Positions 1 to 14,352 of a stretch of 64,000 bases of DNA are shown here, piece by piece (within the stretch, counting starts at the first letter, position 1; each line of letters opens with the position of its first letter). Source of the stretch: Brachynemurus nebulosus (Eukaryota; Arthropoda; Insecta; Neuroptera; Myrmeleontidae); NCBI GenBank assembly GCA_035578155.1, contig JAPWDM010000005.1, positions 38,278,108-38,342,107 of the forward strand, written 5' to 3'. A program made the position numbers and the translations under genes. The notes below the pieces were generated by a model. It had not been told where the DNA came from and did no database searches. It worked only from the letters and a program-made list of their open reading frames with translations.

Positions 1-3000
1 CACGTCAAGGAAATTACAAAAGACATAAAATTGGTACGTGAAGACATGCCAAATTGATAACATGAAATTTAATTTTAAAGTTTATTGACGATATTTCAAG
101 CAGATTAAAGATAAAGGTTGTTTATATGATTGGTATATAAAAATGTGACTCGAAAATTAACTAATAGTATATATGATTTGCAATTAAGGCAAAGTCTGAA
201 ATGATTTGTTTAACGTTTATTGGAAAACTATACCAATTTAATTCTGTAATCCGTAACTTTTGTCCCATTTCACTGGTCACACTTGAACGGTCTTCTAATT
301 AATTTAACTCTTTTCAGTGTCACTAAACAGACACGCCATAAATCTTCATTGTATAAGAATAAGAAAACCAAACAAAATTATGAAATAAATTAATGGATAC
401 TAAGAAGCTAAAATGCGATGGTTTAAAATAATAAATTAAGAAATATTAACTTAATATTTATCCTTGTAAAAGGGTTAATAACCGCAACAACATCAACAAA
501 ATAAATCACTACCGAATATTTACATCCTTGTAAAACAAATAATTAATTAAAACATTCCTCTTTACCCGCGCCTCTCTAATCCTCCACCACGTGTACGTGT
601 ATTAAACATAAATAATTAAAAATATGACATAAAATAATTAGGGTAAAACAGTAGCGTCAGTACCCTTAACAGTAATATCTCTTCAAACCAAATAATTTTC
701 GGTTGTGTTTTTGTGACCGATGTATAGAGGTGGAAGGGTTAAAAATTAATCGTACATATTGTTGCTGTTAATATTCAAACATTTCTACCTATTATTCGTC
801 TTTACTATACTTGGTAGACCTAAAGATAATGGTAATATTTTTGTTGGATATGTGGTTTTTACTGCATGTAATATTTTTGTTTTTATATGACAAATATCGC
901 TGTAATAAAATGTAATATACTAATATATATTGCTCCATATATTTAAAATCATATACAATGCATATTTCTTTAATTTAAATTCATCTAACTTCAGAATGAC
1001 GTCATTAGAAATGATAATTGTCAGAATTATCAATAGTAAATACAGGATACAATGTAAGGTTGCAAAATAAGATACACTCCGATCTATGGTCGTGCAGTCT
1101 TTTTTGACATAGGTAGTTATCGATTTAGATAACAAAACATCAATTATTGAATATTTTCTTCATCTCTAAGTCTGTCTGTACTGTTTCTACTCTCAATAGT
1201 CTCAATCCAACCGGAAAATACAAAAATCGATTCGAGCAACAGTTGCTTCAAAATTGTATTTGTGTCACAGCAAGAAATACCGTAGAGGCCAATCGGGATC
1301 AGTAATAACATATATGTGTGTGTGTGTGATGATACCGCGGACAGGTTACTAGGTAATACACTGTCACAGTAGTGAACATCATCACTCTTATGGCTTCTAC
1401 ACAATGAATGAAATAATTATTTCTTATTTCATTCATTGTGCAGAAGTTATAAATGTCACATCGCACCGTTCGCTTGGAGCACGCTTCATATGGATTTGTT
1501 GACATGGTTCCGTATCGCATCAACGTGTCAAAAATGTTGCCGGCCCTTGGGAAAGTTTACTGCTTAGATGCGCAGATTTTATAGTGCTAATCTGAAAATA
1601 TCAGAGGCGACATTTATCTTCGAAAAAATTTCCTATTGTATTTCGTTTATATTGGATAAATTTGTTTGCATCCTCTGTACGTATTTAACTTTTAATTAAA
1701 TAAAATAGTTGTTCAAATTAAAAAAAAAAGTTATCTTCTTTATCAAAAAAAGTTATTAGTTTTGCTATTTCAACTCGATTTTTACTCTCAAAAGACGTCA
1801 TTTGAAAGTCAAATGAAAAACTGTACAACAAATGATTTATACTTATTTCACCCACAGTAAAAACTACGGTAGAATAATTTCTAAATTCACATATTACAAT
1901 ATAAAAAAATTATTTGTATATAAAAGTGTATTAAAAAAAAAAAAAGAAAAATGAAAAAAAATAATACAATGCACGACTTGAAGCAAAGCAAGGATAATAT
2001 AAAAATTATATTTTCCGTAGGGTAAAGTCAGGATTAAGTAACGGGTTTAAAAGATTATTGTGACCAGCTGGTATCATAATTGTGAATACGTGAATAGGTG
2101 AATGGTTGTCAAAAATATATTCTAACAATAAGATTTTAGGGACGCTTTAAATAAGAGATTAGTTGTAGAAAAAAATCCAAATCCTTTGACTAAATTTTAA
2201 CAACATGGAAGTAAAATATCAGATTGATGGCGAAAAATTGGTGCTCGTTCTAGAAATTAGTTTGCTTAGCACATCACGTAATTAATCCTAATAGTAACAT
2301 AATTATGTGCAAGTTGAATATAATATGATAATTTAAGTTCCTTAAATGTCTCATATTTTATCTCAAAAACTGTGATAAACTATCTACCCATTGAAGCAGT
2401 TTTACTTAAAATTTTAAAAATCTTATGGTGTAGTTCTATTTCCAACCTTACTCTACCACTCTCCCTTACATTTTCTAATATCTAGAAAGAAAAAACAGAG
2501 CAAAATAAATATTTATTTTGAAAAATGGCTCAAATTGCACTACACTGAGCAAAAACAATACGCACATGTTGATTTAGAACTCGAGCAGCAGCAAAAACAA
2601 TCCAGTAGGAGAGATTACCACCGAGCTCCATTTTATCTACCGAGACAGAAGTGAACATGTTATGGCATTTATTGTGTAAACAGTCAGGCTAGGCTACGGA
2701 TATAACCTTACTGGAACAACAATTATTATCACAATAGATTCATTTATGTGTACTGTTTCACTGCATAACATTAGCTATGTATTGAAAATTATAGGGATGT
2801 ATTCACAGTGACTTTGTTAAATTAACGTTTGATCATTATTACTATGATTTATGCTATTGTTTACCCGATAGAAGAATCTGTGCCAACATATGCAATTTTA
2901 TGTTACTCTGTTTACCTGACCCCCCCTCCCTCTACTAGTATACACCCTTCAATCTCTTAACAATCCTGACATTATAAACTTGTTGAGTATGTTGTGAGGT

Positions 3001-3393
3001 CGTTGAATGTTTAGTTGTATTTAATATTGTTATCGACTGTTACAATGATTTGTTAAACTCTAAATATAACATTTTTATTAAAATATGCTTTTATGAAGAT
3101 TTTTTGCATTTAATCGCTTATAAGTGTATTAAACGTTTAGTAGTACATAGCTTAAATAGTTTTAAATAAGTTTATTGTTTTAATACAATGGATTAAGGGT
3201 GATTGCACATTCAATGCAGTATTTTGTCTAGCGATTCTTATTGAGTTCACTGTGCGTTGAAACTAGGAGCCATCATCATTCTGTATTAATTGATTGAATA
3301 TTTTAGAAAAGCGACACATTTACACATTTACACATTTCTTAAACTGTTCTTTCACGAAGCTTAAATTTTTAAGATTTGCAGCTTGAACTTTTT
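1..3393. other. AT-rich non-coding stretch
   Basis: No gene is recognisable on either strand. Open frames are all under 90 codons, overlap each other and have no family motif. The only clear structure is a hairpin at 1394-1446. A short (TG)n tract lies at about 1315-1328. Confidence 0.6.
1394..1446. repeat. Perfect-stem hairpin (23-bp arms)
   Basis: The arms 1394-1416 and 1424-1446 are reverse complements with one mismatch and a 7-nt loop (arm core ACAATGAATGAAATAA). It could be the core of a palindromic MITE or a recent fold-back. No target duplication was found around it. Confidence 0.75.
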
Positions 3394-4376
3394 TTAACCC
3401 TAAAACGACAAACCTATTTTTTCTACTCTTAAACTACAAACCGGGGTATATATTTACCCCACGGGATTTTTGGTCGTAAAATCGTTGTCGACAGCAGTAA
3501 TTTCACTTATAAATACATTTTTTCGTTTATTCATGCTGAAGAGAATGGTGAAGAGCAAATTCAATTTAATCAAAGTTTAGTCGGTGAAAAATCGATTTAA
3601 ATAGCTAAAAGTGTTCAAAAACGGTCAAACTGTCATTTAATAAACAAAAATTGATAACTATTTTTCTAATGAACCGATTTTAAAATTTGAGGATTTTCAA
3701 GAGGACACAAAAGACTTCAAGAAAAAAATGACATCATGATGTTTTGTCAAAAAAGTCTATTAATTTGGGATTCTGAAAATTAAAAAAAATTGGGAATTTG
3801 ATATGTGTAAAAATCAAATAAAATAATGCATGAAATATTGGTTTTTAAGAATATATTTCAGTTTCTGTCATGCAAAATGTAAAAAAAAAAGAATTTAACT
3901 TATTCAAAGGCGCTACAATCGCTGCAATATAGTTTTCTATAATTCTCGCAGGTCGTCATCATCTGCCAAAGAAAGCAACGCGTATCAGTTTTATTGCTAA
4001 TCCGAGTGTATGGGTACTTAAAATATGAGAATCGTCACCGAAAATTATATATCTAATGTTTTATTGCAAAATTAGGTTATTATAAGTTGATCAAAATTAT
4101 TTTAGCAAGAAAAATAAAAATAACTTAGGTACCTACACAAAACACTGACGCAAACTACAAACCGGGGTAGATATCAACTCCCCACTAGCTTCACGTCTGC
4201 ACTCAGTCACAGTATACAAGAAACTGAAGAGTTTCCCTACCTCACCCTACTGTTAGAACCTTGAACTAAATTATGGTATAGGTGCCTAGTCGATAATGTC
4301 ACTGACTAATTTAAAATAGGTAGTTTAATGTTTACCTGGGGTAGATATCTACCCCGGTTTGTCGTTCTAGGGTTAA
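3394..4376. mobile_element. piggyBac-type (TTAA) non-autonomous element
   Basis: The element proper is 3398-4372, about 975 bp. It begins CCCTAAAACGACAAACC and ends GGTTTGTCGTTCTAGGG, a 17-bp inverted repeat with one mismatch, and it is flanked on both sides by TTAA. CCC termini and a TTAA target are the signature of the piggyBac superfamily. A subterminal motif around ACAAACCGGGGTA occurs near both ends (about 3438, 4157 and inverted at 4340-4360). There is no transposase frame, so it is a MITE. The same termini occur at 12406 and 31996, so the family has at least two copies here. Confidence 0.85.
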
Positions 4377-5069
4377 TATAATTACCTAAAATAAAATCAT
4401 CATTATACAATTTTACTTTACTACGAATGAACCCTATAACAGATTTCCATCAAAACCAAACGCTTTTGCTAAGTTTTTATTTTATTCCTATTTTTTTTTT
4501 TTTTTTCTATCTAACGACACGTATTTTGTTGTTGAAATGTTGATTTGTTCCATACCACACATTGCATTATTTTCAAAAACTGATGTATAAATCAAGCAAC
4601 CGATTATTCCTACATCTTTGATACTTATTGTTTTCAGTCGGGATTCGCATGCTGCGCTAATTCCGTCGCCTGAATTTGTTTGTAAACAGTTGTAAAACAG
4701 TTGTTAAAAATGATTCGAGTTTCTGTTTTGTTTCTTTTTAGTCCGAGTCTTTAGTTTTAAAAATGTTTATGAACTTTTATTGAACTTTACACGATATTTT
4801 CATTACTGTAGCAACAATTATGTAACAAACAATAAACATCGTTGTATGTATGAGCGTATAATGTTGGCAAACACTTAACGTCTCGTAATAGGTACGTATG
4901 TAGGTACTCTACCATGCCTGTGCTCAACTCTGCTTCCTCCCACTTCAACTTAACTGATATATTAACACGTTGACGGTCGCAAACGCCACACAGTGTTAAT
5001 TAAAATGTCAATTAATCAGACCTAACACAAGGTTGAACCGAGTCAACACACAGAGCTCACTATGTTTGT
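4377..5069. other. AT-rich non-coding stretch
   Basis: No gene, RNA or repeat recognised. A T-homopolymer lies at about 4492-4506. Confidence 0.5.
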
Positions 5070-5963
5070 TTAAGGGGAGGTTTACTCAAGAGTCCTTAAA
5101 AATTATGTATTTTTCTAGAATTTTTTTCTCAAGAACGGAAGTAAATATCAATTTCAAATTTTGTGCACATATTTATTAAGTATTAAACTACAAAAAAAAA
5201 TTTTTCAACGAAAAATATAAAAAAGTGTCCATTTTATAGATAGTGCAGTGTGACGTTCCGAAAATCCAATGCCTTGTTGGTGGACATCCTAGCGCCGGTA
5301 ATAAACCACCGAAATCCAAAAACAAAAAAGATTTATAAAATATATGAAAAGTACCGGCACCTCTACGTATAATATCAATAAACTGCTGAAAGAACAAAAA
5401 ATGGCGGATGTTTGAACTTTTGTCTTATTTTTCGCTCTTTAAAGTAAATTTAAAAATAAAAAAAAATATTGAAAGTGTATCGAACTTAGGTAGAGGTGCC
5501 GAAGAATTGAATTATCTTTAAAATAAAAAATTTAAAAAAAGATCCATTGAATAGTTTTTGAGTTATCGTGTCCACCAGTTCCAAAAATGTAGTTCCGAGA
5601 TATTATAAAATATATATAGGTAAAGAAACGTATTTTCAAAATTTTATATTTAATACTCATTATTGCCTGAACTACGTTTTTTGAATTTTTTTTTATAGAA
5701 AGCTATATTCGGTTAATGTGCAATAATCTTGTTTTTAAATTATTTTCAGTAAAATCATTTTGGGAACATATTCTACACATAATTTGCTATCAATTTCGGC
5801 AAAAAAAAATCGATTTTTTTTATCAAATCTCAAGTAAACCTTCCCTTAAATTACTTTCAGCAAAGTCACTTTGGGAACATATTCTACACATAATTAGCTA
5901 CCAATTTCTGCAAAAAAAAAAAAATCGATTTTTTTAACGACTCTCAAGTAAACCTTCCCTTAA
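5070..5963. mobile_element. TTAA-flanked MITE, about 0.9 kb
   Basis: The left end reads TTAAGGGGAGGTTTACTC and the right end, read inward, TTAAGGGAAGGTTTACTTG. The imperfect inverted repeat extends about 33 bp, and both ends coincide with TTAA. Inside, a 111-bp segment is tandemly duplicated (about 5736-5957). No transposase is present. Assignment to a piggyBac-like family rests only on TTAA and is tentative. Confidence 0.7.
5736..5957. repeat. 111-bp tandem duplication inside MITE
   Basis: Two adjacent copies share the anchor TTGGGAACATATTCTACACA at 5760 and 5871, each followed by an A-tract and ATCGATTTTTTT. The second copy merges into the right inverted repeat of the MITE. Confidence 0.8.
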
Positions 5964-8900
5964 GTGTTTTAAGTATAACAGTAGGTAATTGGTACGTTAG
6001 TTTCCAAAATAGTGTATCAATTGAGCGTTTAATCATAATTATTGGTGAACGTCAACGTGTAAAATGGTGTACAATGGTGTAAATGCTTGAAAGCATAGAC
6101 TCTACTACCTACTCAAAATATATCCAGTACGTAGTTAATTACTTACTAAACTATTACTTTTAGCTCAAACTTTGCTATTTTGTCGTCATGAATACTATTT
6201 TTAGTATTAGTATTATTCTTCTTGTTCTTTGTTCGTATAGTTAACTAATTTAGTGCCATTACGGTTAATGGAAATACAGTGTATTTACAGGATATAATGC
6301 CATTTAATTACTACGAACATTATTCATATAATAGCAGAAAAAAAAAATATAAAAAAAATAAAAACTTAAGAAAAAATACCTACCTACGGGAAAATATGGA
6401 AAATTTTATTACTTAATTAAATTTGTGCTAATTACGAATTTATGTCGCTTATTATGGTAAGTAATATTCTTTCTTTCCGTATTAATGTTTTTTCTACGGT
6501 ACAAGAGTAGTTAATTAAGAATAAGGAAAGTGTCTATACTACCTAGTCTTATCGTAATTTAACCCTTCAGCATCTAGCGAATTTGACGAGATTATATAAA
6601 TTTCGATACATTCTTCAGTATTAAAAATTATTTAAATATTTCGAAGGAAAACCTTAACAGAACAAATATATTTATTATAGATTAAATGTTGGTTTTCGTT
6701 ATATTTAAAAGTTTAAGGTCCAGTATTATAAAGGGCAAATAAATCAACGAATACCTATTCTACGAATAAAAATAGTTGTGAATCAAATTTTGGTTCAATA
6801 TTATTAAAGTATATTGTGATTAAATTAATTAATTGGTCGATTAATCTATAATATGTTGCAAATGTGTTTTAATTTCCATATATATAATACAAAAATTAAT
6901 TCTGTACTTCTAATTTGTATTATAACCGGTATAAAACCCGTTTAACATGTATAAATATAACCATAAATAATATATTTAAAAATCTTTCAGAACTGTCAAA
7001 TTTATCTCCGAATAAAATTTAGTCAGTAGATTTTCTATTAACTAAAATTTAGTTCCCTACTTAATTTATATTTTAGCTTTATGGTACTGACATCTGTGAA
7101 TAAAATTAATTTAGTTCACAAATTTAGTTAGTTGTCTTTTATAACACGGCCCTAAATTTGAAGTTTTTGGAATGATTTAATTTCAAGTGGATTATAGAAA
7201 AGATGATCTGTATGTGAAAATTTTATTTTTGTCAAAAATAATTGTAAATTGCAATAAAATTATGTCTTGTTGCAGAAGTTCAAACCAAGTTCGAAGAAAA
7301 CTTGACTATATTTACTTTTAAATTAAGAAAATTTATTTTTGACATTTTTTAGCAATTAATTAGGTAATGAATTGTTTCTCAAAATATTATTGAAACTCGA
7401 ATCACAATCCTTTATGTGACAACTGTTAGTAATGCTAAAACTCTCTGTCTCTGTTACAGAAATACTATATATTCCTTCAGAATTTAATAACCTACTTTTC
7501 AGTTGTAGTACATAGGTACATATTGAAACAAAAACACTATTTTGACATTTGTACAAAGTTGAATGCAAGTCAACAAAAGTCACTGGTAGAACATTTGCAT
7601 TGTTCACCCACCTCCCTCCCCCAATCAGTTTCCTGTAGCGTCACATACACTAAATGTGACAAACAATACCTTTAAGTTCCATTCAAATGTGAGTGAGTCA
7701 CTGTGTTAAACAGTCACCAGTGTAGCGTCATCACAGCGATACCGTAACCATACAACGAGGAAATTGACATCTTTTTAATGACGTGGTAATAAGAGAATGG
7801 AACATACCACACAACGGACCAAACAACCGTGGTGAGACAGCGCGGGCGGTATGTACGAGAAGTGCATACAATAATAAATTGTATAAGTTGCAACATTGGA
7901 ACTGTCATTGCACATTATATATAATATATTTTATGCGCCGTGGAAGTCACACAGCCGTTTGTAAGGCTCACCATTGACAATGTATTTCTAAAACGCTACT
8001 TCATTCGTAATGGTGTTCTTCGGGTACAATTATAATTTAGATGATGGTTAACAACAACAGGAGCTGATGCGACATGCAGTTCACAGTGCAAGAAAAAAGT
8101 ATCGATTACAGTCATTGACAAAAACGTATAAAAATGTAATTACTGGTGTTACGAGTCACCATGATTTTTTAGGATGCGATTTGGTCTTAAGAAAAAAATA
8201 CCTTTGGAACAAAAAAAAAAGTTGCATAAAATATTAGTAAAATATCTCAAGAATATGCTCCAAATTTTCGAAACGATATTCGAAGTCCCTCGTATTCTGC
8301 AAAGTCCTGCGTGCATATTATGTATAAATAAATAAAAATATATATTCCATTATATACCAAAATATTCTCGTTTTTATTATTATATACCGAAATTTTAAGC
8401 ACGTTTTTCTCGAAATGTTATTTTTACAGTTGGTGGGATCACCCACGCAAAAAAACTCGACCGAATTCTTTGAAATTTATATCAAATCTACACTATATTA
8501 TTTTTCCTACTCCTGTTGAAGAACACACTCATTATTTATCTGTTAATTGTTGAGAAAGTTAGGCATTATCCAAAGGTGTGGAGGAATGGTCATTACTCGA
8601 TACCTTTTTGACCAATTAAATCACAGTATGAACCATTATTCAATGGGTTTGCGATTGTTTTGTGACTAATGTATGTTTCAAGTTTTAATTTAATATATGT
8701 TGCGTAGTAACGTGCCAGTAAACAAAGTAGTATATATTTTGTTTTGATCGTTTTATACATATTATACAAACATTCAATGAAATTAGAAATAGATTAAAAA
8801 TTAAAATTTATAAATTAAATAGATTAAAATTTATATTCAATTTTATTTAAATCAAAAAGGAAAAAAGTCGTAGAAAAAATATCGTATTCTACTCGCTTGC

Positions 8901-11900
8901 AATGGTTATTACTCACTCAGATGCATTACGACACTTGCCTCGCAAGCTCGGTTCGTGCCGCACTTTCGTCTTCGTGAGTAATAGCTATCATTACTAACTC
9001 GTTGAATAATATACTAATATACCTTCTATAAATGTACTAAACTTACATGTATAAATATCCGTAAAAAAATTTTTGAAATGCAAAAATAAATTTTTTTAAA
9101 TTATTTTTAAAAAATTCGTATAATTTTGTCAATTTTTTAATTTTCTGAAATTTTTTTGGTTTACCGACTTTTTACATATAGCTACCTATATTATATTAAA
9201 CATGAAAAAAAATTTTAAAAATTTTTCAGACAATAATTAAAACTAGAGTAATTCACTGTTGAAATTTCATCTTAAATATTAGAAATATTTAAAGTTATAA
9301 TTACTTTGTCAAATTCACTACACAAATACTTAATAATTTACTTAACGCGTTTTCAGTCTTGCTACCATCTTCAGAGTATGTTGAGAAATGAATGAAAAAT
9401 ATTTAAAACTAGAGTGCCCACCATTTGGGAACTTGTGGAGTGACACGCTCCAATAAAAGAAATCTGCAGCCATATTTTTACAAAGTCATAGTAAATAAAT
9501 TACCAAACCTAAAGAATATAGACCAATTATTCCCTTGTTAAAAAAAAATTCCTGAAATTGCCATTATTTTAGCATGTTTTAAGGTATTTCTACCTTTAAT
9601 AACGCGCTCTTCAAAACTATTTTATTAAATTTTTGGTTGTTTGAATCTAAAAGTCTATAGTTAAGTATCCTCGTAACGTTTTAAAATAAATTTAAATCGT
9701 AGATGGTTTTAGTCGACTTTGTGGTGACGTAACTATCTCGCTAAGCATGCTGGAAAACTGAGAGATATTTCCATTAATATTCTCACATGTATCCATTCAG
9801 TTTTATCTAGGACTGTCTCCTGCATCATCAATGATTATTTCCATTCATTTACCTGCTAAATACAGTAACAAACATAAGAACATTGTTCAACCAAACAACC
9901 AACGTCAGTGTCATTCGAGCATCATTCCAGCAACGTAACCCGTTCTCTATACTTACTCGCTGTTGACGTTCCAGAACCGAACAGCAGGCATCCACGGGAG
10001 CTACCAGGCACGGTAACAAGTGAATGAGTTAGTACCAACTAACTTCATAGTAAGCATCAGCCACTTCATTAGCTTTTTGTTTTAAGTACCATTATGTTTC
10101 GCCATTTACTATACGTGAACGAACTCGCCCCGTCTTTTTTCAATTTACATCATTCATCTCTGTCATATTTAACTGTTGACAGTTTAGCTTACATATACGG
10201 TATGATTATTATGTTACACAACCTACTCGAGACAAGCTTTGAGTTCGATGAACTTAAATAGTTTGAATTTTCCGGGACAAAATATGTAAGTAGAAACAGT
10301 TTACAATTTTCTCGATTACGTAATGTCATTAAATTAAGTGACAAAGAAGAGAATAGGAATAGAGAAGGATAAAAAACACAATAGCATGTAATTATCATTT
10401 GTTTACCAATTAAAAATCTCATTAAGAATGAATTGAATTTTTTTGTTGTATTTGGAGAAAATGAAGTTTAGCAATAAGTGAGTTTTAATTATTTATTGGG
10501 CTATGCAAGAGATAATAATATTTTACAAGATAATTTACATATACTGATTGAGGAGATGTTGCATGCAAAATGAATCCGAAAGGTCATGTTATTCTGCAAT
10601 TTTTGAGATCAGTAAGAACATTTAACGATCCATGCATTGTACTTAATTTTTTGCCTAATCGATTTAAGATAATTAAAGAATGATCAAATAAAAAATAAAA
10701 TTCGTTAGTTACTAATTTTACTTCCCGCACTATTATCTACTTATCGCACTGTTGAATACTATGAATATAAACAAAGCTTCAACAAATGTTGTCCATAGTT
10801 GCGGTAAGTACTTGAAAATACAGAATCATACAAAAATATATCATTCAATACAATAATTTTTGTCGCATCGCACAAGTATATAGTTATTCTTCCATAAATG
10901 TAATCTTAAGTAAAAAAATTCATAAAAGAAAAATAATTTTCCACATCTATACGAAAGAAAAATTGATGTTTGATTTATTGACGAAAATAAAAGGAAGATA
11001 TTTTACCACCAAAATGACACTATTAACTTTACATAATATAAAATTTTACGCGATGGTGCCATTATTTTTATGATAATCCTCAATCATAAAAGAAAGATAT
11101 TTTAGTGGCATCATCAGCTAATGGTTTTCAATAATAATAATCAACGCACAACCTATAATGCGTTCAATCCCCAATGACATAATTTCGATTAGTAATTTGG
11201 TCGTTACGTAATATAACCTTAATGGTATATTTACAGATAAAACACATTATTTTGTAACGAAATTTTAATGTGGAGTAGATACTATTTAAATTTTAAATAT
11301 AAGACTTCTTGACATATATTACAAGAACTTTTCTTTATTTTACACAAATAATATGACACACTTTTTGAAGACTAGTTAAAAACATATTTTTGTCTTTCGA
11401 ATATCAACATTTAATTATATTCTTCAAAAAGCTGAATTACAAGAGGGAAAAGTGAAAACTTTACATGGTAAAATTATGCGAAAGTTGGGAAGCTCTTGTT
11501 ATACACTCTTTGATCTGTTTAAAAGAAGATTAAAGAAAATTTTCCTATTCATCAGAGGCAGAGTGAAGATGGAAAACGAACATTAAAATCATTAAAATTT
11601 CTCGACGTCTACATTTAATTAAAAAGTAACTGATTTAATTCACACTTAGGTGGCACCAAAGTGGATAAAACTGGTGGTGAAGGTGTTTACTAAATTTTAA
11701 TATATTACATCATTTTCCTTCGGTATTAATGAAAAACACGATAACTTTACTAGGTACCAAAAATTGCATATACTTATTACCAAACAGAAATTATTTTAAT
11801 ATCGTTTTCTATTTGGAAATAATGCCCACATAAATTAAACAACCCCAATGCCACCGGACACATGAAAATGTTTTCTTTGTCACTTTTCACCAATAAATAA

Positions 11901-12401
11901 CTTTTGAATTTTAACTATCTTATGAGTGCGATTATCGAGTTTCACCTTATCGTTAGGGAGCACAAAATTAAAGATTTTATTTAAGATAACAATTATTATT
12001 TATAGTTTTTGAAACAGGTAATAAGCAACAATTTAGAAGGATACAATTAAGGAATTTTCATTTAACCTGTCGTTTTTATTTGGATTAAAGTCATAAACCA
12101 CCTTACATATAACCTATTTCGAGCAAGTACTTTACACTAAGTGTACTTTAAACCTACAGTTCCTTGCCGTAGAGACCCTTGCCTTCTATTATAGAGACGG
12201 AGCGGAGTCAGCGGTCGATTTTTTTAGTATATTAATCTTTCTTTAAAAAATTCAAATTTTCACGTAAAGTAGGTATACGAGTATATTACTTAATTACTTA
12301 AATGGAAAAAAAGTTCACTTCTAAGTTGGCTGTGACAATAATATTTTTTGACGCAGTTAACTAAAGTTGTATAATAGTGTCATTTCAATTATTCTTATTT
12401 A
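5964..12401. other. AT-rich non-coding stretch
   Basis: No gene supported on either strand. Open frames are short and without motifs. A weak possible inverted repeat (about 8637-8655 against 8993-9010, around ATTATTCAA) may mark an old MITE. Composition is otherwise uniform, with A/T homopolymers. Confidence 0.5.
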
Positions 12402-12435
12402 TTAACCCTAGAACGACAAGTCGGTGTCATACATG

Positions 12436-14313
12436 TGTAGCAAAAAATTAAAATTAAAAATTAAAATTATTTTATGTGTTTATTTATTGGATGTTGATTA
12501 TAGTTGTTATTTATTATGTGTTGTAATTGGTTGTCTTGGGGTTATGAGTGTTCGGACTTTGGGTGCTACTTTTCGGGTTGATTGGGGTTACGATCAGCAG
12601 AGTTTTCTCCTAGGTCTTATGGAGACAAGATGGTGTGTGGCAGTGGAAGGCTATGGTCGCAGATCGTTTTCCCAAACCACAAGATCCCCAAATAACCTGA
12701 AATTCCTTTTGACTGTAAAGGCTGGTTTTTAAATTAGAAACACGAAATTTCATCAACTACAATTTATTACAATAAAGGATGACTAGAGATAATTTTGAGT
12801 TACAAAATTTGAAATCTTAAAAAATGTTACGACAATAAATAATTACTAATTTGAGAATTCACACAAATGTTTCTTGGTTATCTTTTCGAATAGTTTTAAA
12901 GTAGAATTTGCATCTTAGATCCTCGATGTGGCGATACGTTTCAAACTGAGACGCACGATATTCAAGTATACCGCGTGTGCCAGTTAGGGAAATGTATTAC
13001 CACATGAGTTAGTAAATTGTACAGCTTTTACTTAAATGTAAATTAAAGTTTCGAAATTTATAGAATAAATTTTTTAAAATATCGTTACAAAGATTTTTTT
13101 GGAAAATACGTTGTTAATCAAATTAAATTAAAGTTGCAAACATGAATTTTATGACTGTACCGATTTTCCTTTTAAAATTTATGACTAGAATAATTTGTAC
13201 GTGTATTTCCGTAAATATCAAATTTTATGAAATTGTGATGGCAAAAAAATAAATCAGATTTAAATTGAAATCTTCTAGAAAATAACGTTACAAATTAAAT
13301 TTTACTAAAGCTCTATATGATTTAAAAGATTCGACCAGATATCGAAATAATGCTAAGAGTTGCACATGTTCAAATTTTGTTTACCTAACCGGAAATAGTT
13401 ACGTGATTTGATAATAATTAAACTATACACACAATCAGTATATATTTGGAAATTTACTTAACGTTAATCTAAATATAAATCTACGAATATAAATCTACAC
13501 TATTAGCTAAATATACCTATACCTCTTAAATTACAAATTAACTAAATTTTGAGTCGTTGACTTTTGCTGAATCCCCGAAATTTTTTTGAATTTCGAATGA
13601 ATGCGTTAGTACAAGACGACGTTAAATATTTAAGTTAAATTTTACTTACATGCTATTATTCCCTTTAATTATATTTTATAATAAGATATGCTTTCACTGA
13701 TACACATTAAATTTAAATTATTTTTCCATATTATTTAAATAAATTTCCAAATTTTTATTACAATAAAATATTACTTATCTTAACAATGATGCATTTTTTT
13801 TCCTTTCAATAATAACGTTATAAGTTCTAAATTACATCTTGACCAAGTCCCTTTTTTTTTTACATTTCTTTGTTCGATGTTAACATCATCGCGGTCGCTT
13901 GGAGAAGAGCGAGTGTATTGTTTTTAATTAATATAAGTTACTTATTTTTTTAATTATCTATTATATAATTTGTTTGCCAATTAATTTTGAAATAAAAGTT
14001 CGATCAAACAATGGACAAAGCGTTAACTAAACTTTCAGATTTCTGTATAAAAATATGTGATGGTAATACGAAATGTAAACGTCAATTTGAAAATATACCA
14101 CTAGGTGGCATTTATATATAATTGATTTTTATTGAATTCTATGATCTGACATATTGGACCACAGAGGATATTGGACTGATATTAACTTCGAACACAAATG
14201 TTAGATGTCAGTATTCTGACATTTTGCAAATCGAGTAATTATTAATTAATCTAATGTTCGTTTATAATCGTTTTCCAAAGAATTCAATAATGTGTCGAAT
14301 TTAATTCGTCACA
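12436..14313 (-). repeat. 3' LTR (1878 bp)
   Basis: Nearly identical to 29882-31763 over about 1.8 kb. Differences are concentrated in the first about 90 bp, plus one A-run indel near 13244. In element orientation it begins TGTGACG and ends GCTACA. An open frame at about 12517-12732 on the opposite strand is shared with the other LTR; I do not call it a gene. Confidence 0.93.
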
Positions 14314-14327
14314 TTTTCACCCCGTTC
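14314..14327 (-). promoter_or_regulatory. Polypurine tract
   Basis: On the coding strand GAACGGGGTGAAAA directly abuts the 3' LTR. Position and purine content fit the plus-strand primer of an LTR retrotransposon. Confidence 0.75.
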
Positions 14328-14352
14328 GCAAAAAGCGGAACGCTACGGGAAA

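Noticed and set aside
8637..9010. MITE suggested by a weak inverted ATTATTCAA repeat
   Set aside because: The match is short with many mismatches and no target duplication was seen.
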